From NCBI GenBank assembly GCA_023897205.1, contig JAHWDD010000004.1:5890001-5954000 (forward strand): a DNA stretch of 64,000 bases, read 5' to 3'. Below, piece by piece: positions 19,926 through 30,203 of this stretch. The first letter of the stretch is position 1. The number at the start of each line of letters is the position of its first letter. Source of the stretch: Exophiala sp. HKRS030. Taxonomy: Eukaryota > Ascomycota > Eurotiomycetes > Chaetothyriales > Herpotrichiellaceae. The notes beneath the pieces are model-generated. The model was not told the origin of the DNA. It saw only the letters and a list, made by a program, of their open reading frames with translations, and did no database searches. The translations under genes were made by a program, and so were the position numbers.

Positions 19926-21539
19926 ATGAAGGCCTGCTGTGCAAAGTACGCTGCTTCGTTAGTAGCTTCGACGTCTGTCACGCGACCCGCGTCCCTTGCT
20001 GCAAAGTCTCGACATTTTCTTCCCTCCACTACTCTAAGTCGACGAGCCGTGAGTAGCACAAACCAGCCGAGACCACAGCTGCTAACGACTTCTCAGATGT
20101 CCTCCTCTCCTGTTAGATTTGGCGAACTGCCAAAGGAACTTCCTGGTGACGATCCAGACGATGTGCAATTCAGCTCATTATACGGCGTACGAACTATCGA
20201 GTTGAATCGACCAAAGAAGCTGAACTCTCTCAATGGCTCCATGGTAAGAAAGATACTTCCTCGTCTCCGGGAATGGGAAAAGTCAGATATGGCAAACGTC
20301 ATCTTGATCAGTGGAGCTGGGCCCAAGGCATTCTGCGCAGGTGGTGATGTGGCTGAGCTCGCGGAGCAAAACAAAAAGGGAGTAGAAGGACAAAAGGCTT
20401 CCTCCGACTATTTTGCTCTTGAATACAAGTTGGATCTATTGATCGCAACATTGAGCAAGCCGTATATCGCTGTTATGGATGGCATCACCATGGGTGGTGG
20501 TGTTGGCTTGTCCGTTCACGCCCCTTTCAGGATTGCTACCGAGAAGACCGTGTTTGCTATGCCTGAGACCACAATCGGATTCTTCCCTGATGTTGGTGGA
20601 AGCTTCTTCCTGTCTCGTCTCGATGGTGAGATTGGCACCTATCTTGCCCTGACATCAGAAAGATTACTCGGAGTGCAAGCATTCTACGCCGGCATCGCTA
20701 CCCACTACCTCGATAGTTCTGTCTTACAACCCCTAACCACACGACTCTCCGAACTTACCTTCAAAGATTACTCCCCTCTACAAGAACGACTACAGCTTAT
20801 CGATGCAACCATCTCTGAATTCACCAGCTCGTTACCCTCACCTGATTCGTATGAGAAGTCTCAATATGGAAATCTGACGTCAACCTTGAGAGAGGCTATC
20901 GACCGTGTCTTTAGATTCAACTCGGTTGAAGAGATCCTGACTGCTCTCCGCAAGGAAACCGAGTCATCTGATGCAAAGATCGCTGAGTGGGCCAAAGCCA
21001 CTGAAAAGACAATTGCTCTTCGTTCTCCCACAAGTCTGCGAGTGACCCTCAGACAACTTAGGGAAGGCAAGCACTGGAACATTCAAGAAACCTTTATCCG
21101 GGAACACCGGATGGCTGCAGAGTTTATGGCACATCCAGATTTTACTGAAGGGGTTTCCGCCCGGTTGATCAACAAGCCACCCACAAAGCCACAGTGGAAG
21201 CCTGAGACGCTGAAAGAAGTCTCTCAAAAGGACGTCGACAGATTTTTCCAAGTTCCTACCGATGATGAAGCCATTGAATTGATCACTCCATTTCCAGGCT
21301 CACCAAGTCAAACGTACACCGAGTACCCACACGCTATCTTCTCTTTGCCACGTGAATCGGATATCGAAGCTGTGGTGAAGAGTTTCGGTACAGATGGACC
21401 CCAAGCTGTCACCACTGAAGTTCTCAGACGATGGAATAACAAAGCCGGCGTCAAGGAGAAGGTCGAAGATGTGTTGGCACGAAAGACCAGGCAAGGAAGC
21501 CGTGGAATCGAGTGGAGAGAGCTTAGTGCAAACTTATAG
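19926..21539 (+). CDS. EHD3: Mitochondrial 3-hydroxyisobutyryl-CoA hydrolase
   Basis: This is an enoyl-CoA hydratase/isomerase-fold protein of the HIBCH type, which acts in valine degradation. The CoA-binding/oxyanion segment SGAGPKAFCAGGDVAEL, the GITMGGGVGLS loop and the catalytic P-E-T-T-I-G-F-F-P-D-V-G block are all present. The long C-terminal extension of ECH_2 (PF16113) with ARLINKPPTKPQWKP separates it from short hydratases. The N-terminus is a basic mitochondrial presequence. A 48-nt intron at 20049-20096 (donor GTGAGT, branch GCTAAC, acceptor CTCAG) lies exactly after the presequence. It is a multiple of three and has no stop, so the unspliced frame also reads through (537 versus 521 residues). 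The first codon of exon 2 is ATG. Confidence 0.95.
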   Translation: MKACCAKYAASLVASTSVTRPASLAAKSRHFLPSTTLSRRAVSSTNQPRPQLLTTSQMSSSPVRFGELPKELPGDDPDDVQFSSLYGVRTIELNRPKKLNSLNGSMVRKILPRLREWEKSDMANVILISGAGPKAFCAGGDVAELAEQNKKGVEGQKASSDYFALEYKLDLLIATLSKPYIAVMDGITMGGGVGLSVHAPFRIATEKTVFAMPETTIGFFPDVGGSFFLSRLDGEIGTYLALTSERLLGVQAFYAGIATHYLDSSVLQPLTTRLSELTFKDYSPLQERLQLIDATISEFTSSLPSPDSYEKSQYGNLTSTLREAIDRVFRFNSVEEILTALRKETESSDAKIAEWAKATEKTIALRSPTSLRVTLRQLREGKHWNIQETFIREHRMAAEFMAHPDFTEGVSARLINKPPTKPQWKPETLKEVSQKDVDRFFQVPTDDEAIELITPFPGSPSQTYTEYPHAIFSLPRESDIEAVVKSFGTDGPQAVTTEVLRRWNNKAGVKEKVEDVLARKTRQGSRGIEWRELSANL

Positions 21540-21978
21540 GAGGATATTTGAATAGAAAGATGTAAACAAAATAGACTACTGGTGCAGGATTTCTTAGCTC
21601 CGAGTCATGAATGTATATTAAGCTAGTACTTAAGATCCTCCTTGCCTTGTTCAGTGTGCTGTGCTCTAGCAGCTAGTGATGAGCCAATAATATACTTTGC
21701 GTGATAATTTTCCACACAGTTAGCGGAGAAAAGAAGTCTCGACTATCCCGGCAAGGCTATAGTGCAGCCTCGTGACAGCCCTGATCTCCAAAACCCCAAT
21801 CCCAAAAATTTCCTCCGCATTTGCAGCGATCAAACTTCTGCGACTGACTCAAGTAGCACAATTGCACGAGTGCAGGTGGTGTGCACACAAACAAAACCAC
21901 TGTCCCAGGGACTTGATATATTACGACAAACACTTCGGGCCTCGAATCCTGTCTTTCAGAAGGGCAGTTGTCCGAACC
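21540..21978. other. Intergenic, 5' region of ESF2
   Basis: This is the 3' region of the HIBCH-type gene and the leader of ESF2. The ESF2 frame is open upstream to an ATG at 21772, but those 69 residues look like untranslated leader. Confidence 0.5.
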
Positions 21979-23039
21979 ATGGCCGCCGACAAACGCAATG
22001 CATACCTGGACCATGGCCTGTCCGACGAATCCGACAGCAGCGACGCGGGCTACGATTCAGAAGCCGCAGAGGTTTCCAAGACAGGCCGAGCGAGTAAGAG
22101 GCGTAAGGTCGAGCACGATTCTTCGGACGATGAAGTCGAGAGTGATCCGGACACACGAAGACGAAAGGCAAAGCCACGGACGGTAACCAAAGAGGTCAAG
22201 ATCTATGTGGATGACAGTGATGAAGACAAGGACAAAGAAGATGATCACGAAGACGAGAATGAGGGAGACTCAAAAACCACCCATGTCACGCACACGTCAG
22301 AAAATCTCCATCCACGACAAAAGTCTACATCCTCACCCACCGAGAAACCTTCCAAGCACGACAAGACCAAATCCAAAAACAAAAACAAATCGAAGGACAA
22401 GAGCAAAGAAACTCCCCCTGGCGTAATCTACCTCTCCTCGCTCCCACCATACCTCAAACCCTCGGCGCTACGCAACCTGCTCCTCCAACGCGGCTTCTCG
22501 CCTATAACCCGGCTCTTCCTCGCTCCCACATCCAAACACAAATCGCACTCGCGCAAGAACTCGCGCCAGCTCTACAGCGAAGGGTGGATCGAATTCGCAT
22601 CGAAGAAGACGGCGCGCCGGTGCGCCGAAACCCTGAATGCGCAGTCCGTCGGCGGCAAGAAGGGTGGGTTCTACCATGACGATATCTGGAATATGAAGTA
22701 TTTGCGCGGCATGAGGTGGGATGAACTGATGGCCGGTGTGAGGGAGGAGAAGAGAGAGGTGGAGGGACGCAGGGATGAGGAGAGGCGGGTGATTATGAGG
22801 GAGACTAAGGCGTTTGTTGAGGGAGTTGAGGAGGGCAGGAGGGTGGCGGTATGAAGAGGAAGAAGGAGAAGCAGAAGTTGGGGCAGGGTCGCGGAGAGGA
22901 TGGCGATGGGGATGATGTGAAGAGGACGTGGAGACAGTTCGATGTCAAGGGAGCTAGGGAGGCCGAGCACACGAAGAAACAGAAAACCGAGGATCGGATC
23001 CCAGACGATGTGAAGCAGGTTCTTGGGAAGATCTTTTGA
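21979..23039 (+). CDS. ESF2: Pre-rRNA processing factor ESF2 (ABT1 family)
   Basis: The N-terminal 150 residues are acidic/Ser-rich and then Lys-rich, followed by a non-canonical RRM starting GVIYLSSLPPYLKP and running through GWIEFASKKTARRCAETLN. The conserved WNMKYLRGMRWDELM and EKREVEGRRDEERRVIM helices of the ESF2/ABT1 family come next. The protein acts in the nucleolar small-subunit processome with U3 snoRNA. The frame stops at 22854, but the conserved tail MKRKKEKQK to WRQFDVKGARE continues in the next frame to 23039. One base added at the GG of 22848-22849 gives VAGMKRKKEKQ and a 353-residue protein. ATG 21979 is preferred over 21772 because the family N-terminus is acidic. It converges with the GH47 gene 85 bp away. 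Confidence 0.92.
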
Positions 23040-23124
23040 GCTGTATTCTCTACACACGATGGGATGATATGCTATAAGTTTTATTCTCTACATGTCCGTT
23101 TCCTCTTTTCTCTCTCTCTCCAAC

Positions 23125-25038
23125 TCACGACCGGCTATTCCCAACACGGAACGGATGTGCCTCAGTGTTGAACACAAAGTCATCCAGACTCACAACACCT
23201 GGATCCTCGAATAAGAGATAAAAGTATTTCAACGTCTCGGCGATCCAGAAGCTCTCCATCCTGTCCAACTTTGCGGATCCCACCGTCGTCACATCCTCTA
23301 TAGTCGAAAATCCATAATCTGTCTTCGTATGCCGGATGAGATTCTCAAACATGGCCCATGCAGATTCACGAAGCGTCTCGTCGCCTGTGATACGGTAGAG
23401 TACGAAGATGGACTCGATTGCCTCCGGGCGCAGGTAGTATTGCCGACTGATAACGTCCGACATGCCTTTCGGCAAGCATAACCTGTCACTTAAAAGCTCC
23501 AGGCGTTCCGTTTCCGGCAATGCTCTGTGCTCGGATGACAATTCGCTCGAGTGGCGGAGGATGTGCTTGTTCCACGCATGCTCGTCCCAATTGCATTTCT
23601 GGCGCTTGTCAGGACAAGTAACGAACTGGAATCTCTCCGGCATGATGCCTGTTTCGGTCTGGTTGTATGCCCAGATGCAGCCGTTGACCAATGACTTTGC
23701 GGTCTCGAGATCTTCAGGCTGCTCGAACAGTCGCGATGCTAGAGCGAACATGCCGCCGGCAAAGCATGCCAGATGGTGTGTTTCGGGGATGAACTCTGTG
23801 CGTCCGTTGACGTAGCTTTTGTATGTTCCAGCTAGGAGCAGATCTTTGCCACTGTCACTTGGAACGGAAGGTCTGGCCAGTAAGACCTCCTTCAACGGTT
23901 TGCGTGCGGTTTGATACAGGGTTTTGTATTGGCCGGTGGCACCTTGCAGGAGTTGATGCTCCTTGGGAAAATATTCGTAGACAGAATCGGCGGACCCGCC
24001 GATTGAAAACGTCACTCCATCTGCGAACCAACAATTACGAGCATTGACCGTGTGTGGGAATAAACCGGGAACTCTGGTATTGCGCTGCTGGGATTCGAAA
24101 CAGTCTGTGATCCGTTGGACGGCGTCGTAGAATCGGGCGTCACCCGTAAGTTGTGTCAGCCTGGTGAACTCGAGACTCAATGTTCCCAACTCCGCGACCG
24201 ACGCATCTGCTCCAGCAACTTCAACTTCGATCTTTGACCACCGAGTGACAGGCATTCTATTGGGCGTGTCGAATGCTGGATACAACATCTCGCCGACCTC
24301 TTGGGCCTTTTGCAGTAGGATCGGATACTTGGCGTCACTGACGTCGTAGGCACCCAGTAGCCCACCGAGATATCTTATCGTCGTCTCAAAGACATTGATG
24401 GGGAGAGTCGCCGAAGTTTCAAAGTCGATCGTGGCAACAGCCTGTACGGCTTCGTCGAATTCTTCGTGCAGACCCATTAGCCACAGTGTGTCTAGAGAGT
24501 CGACCAGGGTGGCTGCCCAACCACCCAGACTTGTCCGATGACCTCCTGACACAGGAGAAAGTTCATCCTTCAACCATGCCTGTGAGCGGTAGCCTTTCCA
24601 GGCGTGGAGGGTGGCTTCTTTGATTTTGGCGAGACGTTCTTGGCGGGTAGTTTTTTCCCCAGGAGTCTCAGTTTTGAAGTCATACTGAACACGAGGGTTC
24701 TTCAGTGTGCTGGGATCAGGAAGAGGGATGAATCCCGATACTGGATGACTTGGATATTCATAGTGCGAGTCAGGAGGCGGAGCCTCGGGGGCAGCCAGGG
24801 GAACCTCAACAGGAATCCGGACTGGTTTGGATTTCTCAGATGCCCAAAGACCCGGTAATTGACGCAGCAGTATCAACACTGAAATGGTCAGGAGGAAGAC
24901 TGCGACACGCTTCTTCCGAAAAGCCATAACATTATGGCCTGGCCCGGATTGATTAGAAGGAATTGAGTCAAGCTGACATGACGGTTCAGCTTTGATAGTG
25001 GGCGTCTTGCGACCCGCGGAAAATTGTTTCTCCGCCAC
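23125..25038 (-). CDS. Class I alpha-1,2-mannosidase (GH47), type II membrane
   Basis: The frame gives 637 residues without introns. After a 45-residue cytoplasmic N-terminus with basic RKKR there is one hydrophobic anchor (VAVFLLTISVLILL), then a stem and the GH47 catalytic barrel from about residue 130. Recognisable blocks are W-K-G-Y-R, the LSPVSGG stretch, LGGWAATLVDSLDTLWLMG, the SVAELGTLSLEF block, FSIGGSADSVYEY and the calcium-binding Thr in NTEAHPF close to the end (Thr625). Such enzymes trim Man9 N-glycans in the ER and Golgi. The topology and size fit Golgi/ER mannosidase I homologues rather than the secreted fungal enzymes, which start with a cleavable signal. A second ATG at residue 38 could also start the protein. 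Confidence 0.93.
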   Translation of the reverse strand: MAEKQFSAGRKTPTIKAEPSCQLDSIPSNQSGPGHNVMAFRKKRVAVFLLTISVLILLRQLPGLWASEKSKPVRIPVEVPLAAPEAPPPDSHYEYPSHPVSGFIPLPDPSTLKNPRVQYDFKTETPGEKTTRQERLAKIKEATLHAWKGYRSQAWLKDELSPVSGGHRTSLGGWAATLVDSLDTLWLMGLHEEFDEAVQAVATIDFETSATLPINVFETTIRYLGGLLGAYDVSDAKYPILLQKAQEVGEMLYPAFDTPNRMPVTRWSKIEVEVAGADASVAELGTLSLEFTRLTQLTGDARFYDAVQRITDCFESQQRNTRVPGLFPHTVNARNCWFADGVTFSIGGSADSVYEYFPKEHQLLQGATGQYKTLYQTARKPLKEVLLARPSVPSDSGKDLLLAGTYKSYVNGRTEFIPETHHLACFAGGMFALASRLFEQPEDLETAKSLVNGCIWAYNQTETGIMPERFQFVTCPDKRQKCNWDEHAWNKHILRHSSELSSEHRALPETERLELLSDRLCLPKGMSDVISRQYYLRPEAIESIFVLYRITGDETLRESAWAMFENLIRHTKTDYGFSTIEDVTTVGSAKLDRMESFWIAETLKYFYLLFEDPGVVSLDDFVFNTEAHPFRVGNSRS

Positions 25039-27347
25039 TTTGCTGAGCCTCGTGAAACAGTCGTCTATAAATATAGTCCTGATAAGGGAATTGAGGGTCA
25101 GATCCTCAGACGAAGTATGTCAAGCAGGAAGATTGTGTGAGGTCGATTGTATGAAGGATATTGAACATTGGGGATGGTATACGCAAGTCAGCTTAAATGG
25201 CAGAATATGGGGTTTCTCATATGTACTACGTAGTAAGGAGTACGTACGCACGCGCGGCCAAGCATAGTGATCATCTCTGCCAATCATTGGATGGCTCAAA
25301 GCTGGCTCCAACATCCATTCAAAGTTCAAACTTGATCATTTGATATGAAACGAAACGTCCACAGTTTGAAATCGACTTTGAGTTCAAGACCGTTTTACAA
25401 ATATATAAGCCCAAGTCTTCCATACATGAATGCTTCCAAGGTGGACCGCAGAACTTGTCCTCCATCAACACCATATCTATCCTATAAAAACCTCGCGGAC
25501 ACGGCTTCTTCTTTCAGTGGTGTCAAGTTTGGGACAAGGAATATCTTCAATCTGACAGCTGCTCCTGGAAGATGATGCAACTGTTATCCAGCGTAGATTC
25601 AACGGCTGCGCTCTTACAACGCTGAAGTCTGCTTCCACGTTAGTTGTGCTTCTGTGTAGCCGTCGAATGGAATATGTCATGAGCCCAGGACGACACCTTG
25701 CCTCATATAACAAACATGTCTGCCCATCGAAAGGTCAATGAGAAGTACAGCAAAAGGAAACGCAGAACGCAGAACGCAGAACGCAAAACGCAGAACGCAA
25801 AACGCAGAACGCAAAACGCAACAAGTCGCAGAGCTCAGATCGGCAAAATTTAGTGATTTCACGAAGGAATTCAACCGATGTCGGCTGGACAATCGATATA
25901 GTCTCTCATCACCGCCACTGGATTTGTTCGTGCAGAACTCTTCATTCGAAGACGGTGGTTGTCGCCTGGTTTTATACAGGTTCATGAATTGGCTTGATCG
26001 ATGATCAAGTCTCTGTTGACAACCTCCGATCCACCGGGCGGCTGAATCTACGCTGTGTGATGTCGACATTGAGTATGATAATGAACACGTCGCTGCTTCT
26101 CGGGGAGGTGGAGAGTTCCAAAGTACGCACACGTTACTCAATGCGGAAACCCGTACATTTGCTCCGTTAATCTGTGGAGTTGGGAGCATTCTCGCCGTGA
26201 ATTCGGCAGATTTCTTTCTGGTGCACTCCTGTTTTCGAGATATCAATTGGCCCTTGTCCATCTTAGAGACCAAGTGAACAGGCTGCTCGTCAATCATCAA
26301 AAGTCTGGATTCGATGGCACGGCCTGTGCCACGTTAGAAAGAATATCTGATAACGTGAGTGTGGACGCCTGAAGCCATGGCGATACTGGGATTGTGCGGC
26401 TTGGGATCTCGGGGTGGTAATTTCGGGCAACCAAGCACTTGGCAGATGAATGCTGCTTCGTGCGAGAGAATAGACTCATCCGTGCGCGAATGTCAAAGAG
26501 GGCCTTAACAATGAACTTTTCGTTGTTAGACCAACGGCGACATCTCTGCTGTGCGATGAGTTTCGAAGCATTTATGTTGTCGAGGCCCTATTTTAACCCC
26601 AACGACACCGCTGCGGTTATACATTGTTAGACACCCGTTTCAGGCAGATTAAGTCACGAGCAGAGTATCAATACGAAGTATGCGAATAATTCCAAAGGTC
26701 AGGTGAGTGCATTGACGCGATACAGACCTGAGAGCGTTGAACCGCCTACGTCAATCTGCACAGAGAGTCCAAGGGACATTGGTATGCAGGCTCAGCCACA
26801 TTCTGGTCTGGCCAAGATTGAGAATATTGCTGTGTAGCCATCAAACACATCAAAATTCATGAAAGTGGAAGGTAGTATTCTCAAGTAGGAAGCGAATAGC
26901 CATAGATGATTAAGGCAGATTGGATTCGTGAGGCCCGCTGTCATGGCGTCGCCAATCGAGTAGATATTACTGCTGTTGCATTGGTCGTATTTCACTCACA
27001 GCCCTAGGGTGATGAGTCAACCAGAGATCGAGGTCTTGGAAAGGCGGCACACAAGGAGGCAGAGTCGGCACGAGTGGACAATTGGAGGCAGCTGGTGGAA
27101 CGTCGGTCGACGTTGATTGATGGTTTTGGTCCGTTAGCGTCGGTTGAATCCCAGTTACCACATCGGGATTAGCGCAAGATGCCTCAAATGCGGGACTTTA
27201 TCAATTCCGTTTGTTGCACTTCCACCTTCCTGTTCCTTTCCCCCTCCTCCATCTCAATCTACACGCCTTGCACCAGGCACTCAGGCAAGGCGACCAACTT
27301 CCATCTCCCAAGCCTTAGTCAAGGCTCAACTTGTATAGTCAGTCACA
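25039..27347. other. Gene-poor stretch of 2.3 kb
   Basis: No supported gene. A 207-residue minus-strand frame (25677-26300) is open mainly because the 7-bp repeat has no stops, and it is not called. The right end is the presumed promoter of the bZIP gene. Confidence 0.5.
25759..25821. repeat. 7-bp minisatellite, nine copies
   Basis: There are nine head-to-tail copies of AACGCAR (R = G or A), exactly 63 bp. The G and A variants alternate in the second half of the array. Confidence 0.95.
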
Positions 27348-28238
27348 ATGGTCGACGCATCAGCCGCTCCATCGAGAATGTTGGCAACATTCTTCCCACC
27401 ATAAGCAAGACCATGGTCAAGACCAATGGCTCGCTTGGGATAACCCGGCTTCTTTCAACAATCATTCACGGTTCCTGCCTCTGATCAGCAATGATCAGCG
27501 AAACGTTCAATCTTACTTCGATGGCCAACATGTCTCCATCTCGCCAAATTTACTGGATGATCCCGAGCCTTTTGACGAGACTTTCGACATCTCCGGCTTT
27601 GACGATGACTTGGGCATGTGCCAAACATCAATCGACCCGGCTTTCCTTGAGCCAGCCGCATCTCCCGAATTGGAACTGGTCGACGGACCAGGTATCTCCA
27701 TTGGGATTCCCGAGGGTTTCTTCCTGAATCCATTCGCCGTTTCATTTCCCGGAGACCTGCCCTGCCCGAACCACTTTCCATGGCATCGGGTATGCAGTCC
27801 CTTCCTATGTTTTCGATGATGGAACCACTCCCTGATTCTCCCGTCCTACCTACAATCAAAGACAATGGAGATCCAGTATGTCCACGTTCGATTACACCAG
27901 CCTCCACCAGCAGCACGCCACAGTCAACCAAGACCACATCAATTGAAAACAATCATAACCATGCCAGAGGCATAACGAAGACGAAGACGAAGGCTACTAC
28001 GACTACGACTGGTCCAACTTCCAGCTATGGTAATCAGATTCAATTTGTGGATATGGCAGACAAAAAAGGTGCTCAGCGAATTCGGAACACTATGAATTCG
28101 CGTCGACACCGTCAAAATAAACTAGACAAGATCAGAGAGCTAGAGAAGAAGTTGGAAGCTCTTGAGGCGGAAAGGGACATGTGGCAGGGTCGAGCGACAA
28201 GTGCAGGCTCGAAGGAACAAGTAGTAGCCAAGGTGTAA
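27348..28238 (+). CDS. bZIP transcription factor
   Basis: The C-terminal 55 residues are a bZIP: basic region R-I-R-N-T-M-N-S-R-R-H-R-Q-N-K-L-D-K followed by heptad leucines in IRELEKKLEALEAERDM, the type seen in fungal GCN4/CPC1-like factors. The N-terminal part is acidic and Pro/Phe-rich (DDPEPFDETFDISGFDDDLG), suitable for an activation domain. The frame breaks at the CCC of 27760-27762, where one added base gives DLPLPEPLSMASG. The start is unresolved: the upstream frame has no ATG. The best start is ATG 27348 (context ACAATGG), which reaches the main frame only if two more single bases are missing (27395-27397 and 27437-27439) or through an intron I could not place. With all three, 297 residues result. 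A role in stress or amino-acid control is only a family guess. Confidence 0.75.
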
Positions 28239-28708
28239 CTTGGGCATAGACAATTCTCACAAGGGTGCATTAAGAGCCTTTGCAACATTAAAATGATTGA
28301 CCCTGCATCTTGTGTGCTTCCAATCCAGTAGATGGACTTCGCATCGTAATAATCCACAACCCTATGGAGAGAATGTGACCCCAGAATACGAATATAACAT
28401 CTATGGAAAACGACAACATCTGATTGGCCGAGATTCCTCCTCTCGTCCCCAGTCCCCAAACCTCACGCAGTACGAACTAGGTTTTGCATGGCTTTAGGTA
28501 ATATCACAAATACAGTGAATCTTATAAACAGAACAAGTCAGCAGTCTGATCCCTTTCACCATCTCGATTAGGTTGTTTGAACTTTGCAAGGTATATCTTC
28601 TCAACGGCCACGAGGTACTGTCAGCCTTGCAAGAACTTCAAAAATCAATGGCCCAAGAGGCGCAAGCCAGAAGGACAGCAACATTGACTAGCTACGGATA
28701 GGTTTCTA
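28239..28708. other. Intergenic
   Basis: This is the bZIP 3' region and the TTI2 promoter. A short frame starting at ATG 28648 ends at 28701 and is not joined to TTI2 by any clear splice site. Confidence 0.45.
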
Positions 28709-30031
28709 ATGGAGGTCAATATGGGAGTGCAAGACATCCTAGATATACTGTCGATACCAGGGCCGGACGAAGCCGTTCAAACCAGGAATTTGCGGGAAAA
28801 GGCCCGCGCGACTATCTCGGAAATCGACACTTCAGCAGACAGTGATACAACAACAACAACAACATCACTACTATCATCTACACTCCTCGACCTCCTCACA
28901 CAAGTTGTCCGACCGCTCTTCACACGCAGCCAGCACCCATCCCTGACATCAACGGGCCGTAAGAACCAACTCCCACCACAACCATCGCCTTTCGGAACCC
29001 GCTTTACCGGCCCTGTCACGGATGACGACGAGCATTATCTCAAACCATGGAAAACAACTCCATTCACGGTCCCACTCCTCACATACACCCTCACGACATA
29101 TCAAACACTCCCGGCTGATCTACAGAAATCAACCATCGAAGCTCACTTCCACCTGCTCATCCCGCCGATTCTGAATATGATCGACGATGCGGACGCGACG
29201 TACAAAGCGCACGGCTGCCGACTACTGTACCGCTTATGCACGATCCTGATCTCAACGAAGAGTTCTATGCTTGAGAGGACAGGGTTGGCCGACGTGTTCA
29301 TCGACGCGCTGAAAGCGCATTTCATGCTCCTACCCACACTGACACCCGAAGACGAAAGTCTGCTTGTCTTGACCGAACTATATCCCGCGTTCCTGTCTGT
29401 CGTCGATGCACGCTATCCGAGAACCGACGGCCACGACAGCAGCAGCATCTCCGACTCTGCACCCAACCAACCCCCTCCATTCCCCAACCGCGCCGCAAAG
29501 CCGTACATCGAGCGGCAAACACAGCTCAAACTCGTCCTGCGGCAGGGCATCCTCGCGTCGCTGACACATCTCTCATCGGGGCCGAGTTTCACCAACTCCG
29601 TCTCCGTGCGCATCACGACGTTTCTCGTCCGCCAGATCGACCCCGTCGTCAACCGCATGGGCATCGAGAGCGTGCGGTACCTACGTGAGATCCTACCGAT
29701 GATGCGTCTGGGCTTGATGGATCCGTTTGCGCTGGTCGCGCCGGAATTGGTCTTGGGTGTCATCGATGTGTTGAGTGTCGTGGTGGGGGTTTGTAGCGAG
29801 AGAGTCGCGCAGAAGTGGTGGGTGGAGATTCTAAGGGGTGTGGTGGCTTGTTGGTTGAATTGTGTTGATGAAGCCGAGTCTGCGAAAAGGGATTCGCTGG
29901 GAGAAGTGCAACGGAGATTGAAGAGAGTAGTCAAGGCCCTGTCTAATGTTGTAGACGAGAAGGAGTGGAAGGAGGCAGTTCAGAAGTTGGTGCAGCAGGA
30001 GAAGGATCTGCAGGCCTTGTTCGCGGAGTGA
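28709..30031 (+). CDS. TTI2: TTI2, subunit of the TTT co-chaperone complex
   Basis: The frame gives 440 residues, mostly alpha-helical, as expected for the HEAT-repeat protein Tti2 (PF10521). Recognisable family segments are FHLLIPPILNMIDDADATYKAHGC, where the terminal K-x-x-G-C is typical, and the helical block with L-E-R-T-G-L-A-D-V-F-x-D-A. The closing helices contain RVVKALSNVVDEKEWKEAVQKLV. With Tel2 and Tti1 it forms the TTT complex that helps Hsp90 mature PIKK kinases (TOR, ATM/ATR types). A Thr-rich run near residue 48 and a Pro/Ser stretch near 250 are low-complexity loops. No introns are seen. The N-terminus may be slightly incomplete because no conserved start is visible. It converges with FIG4, with 172 bp between stops. 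Confidence 0.85.
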   Translation: MEVNMGVQDILDILSIPGPDEAVQTRNLREKARATISEIDTSADSDTTTTTTSLLSSTLLDLLTQVVRPLFTRSQHPSLTSTGRKNQLPPQPSPFGTRFTGPVTDDDEHYLKPWKTTPFTVPLLTYTLTTYQTLPADLQKSTIEAHFHLLIPPILNMIDDADATYKAHGCRLLYRLCTILISTKSSMLERTGLADVFIDALKAHFMLLPTLTPEDESLLVLTELYPAFLSVVDARYPRTDGHDSSSISDSAPNQPPPFPNRAAKPYIERQTQLKLVLRQGILASLTHLSSGPSFTNSVSVRITTFLVRQIDPVVNRMGIESVRYLREILPMMRLGLMDPFALVAPELVLGVIDVLSVVVGVCSERVAQKWWVEILRGVVACWLNCVDEAESAKRDSLGEVQRRLKRVVKALSNVVDEKEWKEAVQKLVQQEKDLQALFAE

Positions 30032-30203
30032 TTATAGAATGGAATTAGGTATTGGTTCCTATTATGGACAAGCCACGGCATGGCTGGCCTCGAAAGCTAC
30101 AGAAGCAAAGGTTCATGATATCGTCGGACCGACACTTGGTACAACATCTGGGGTTCTACAGCGACCTCAACGACGGCGAAAGTATTGCTGGCCGTCCACC
30201 CAC

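Noticed and set aside
25677..26300. 207-residue minus-strand open frame
   Set aside because: It is kept open by the stop-free 7-bp repeat (CVLR/AFCVLR-type peptide repeats), and the rest has no domain.
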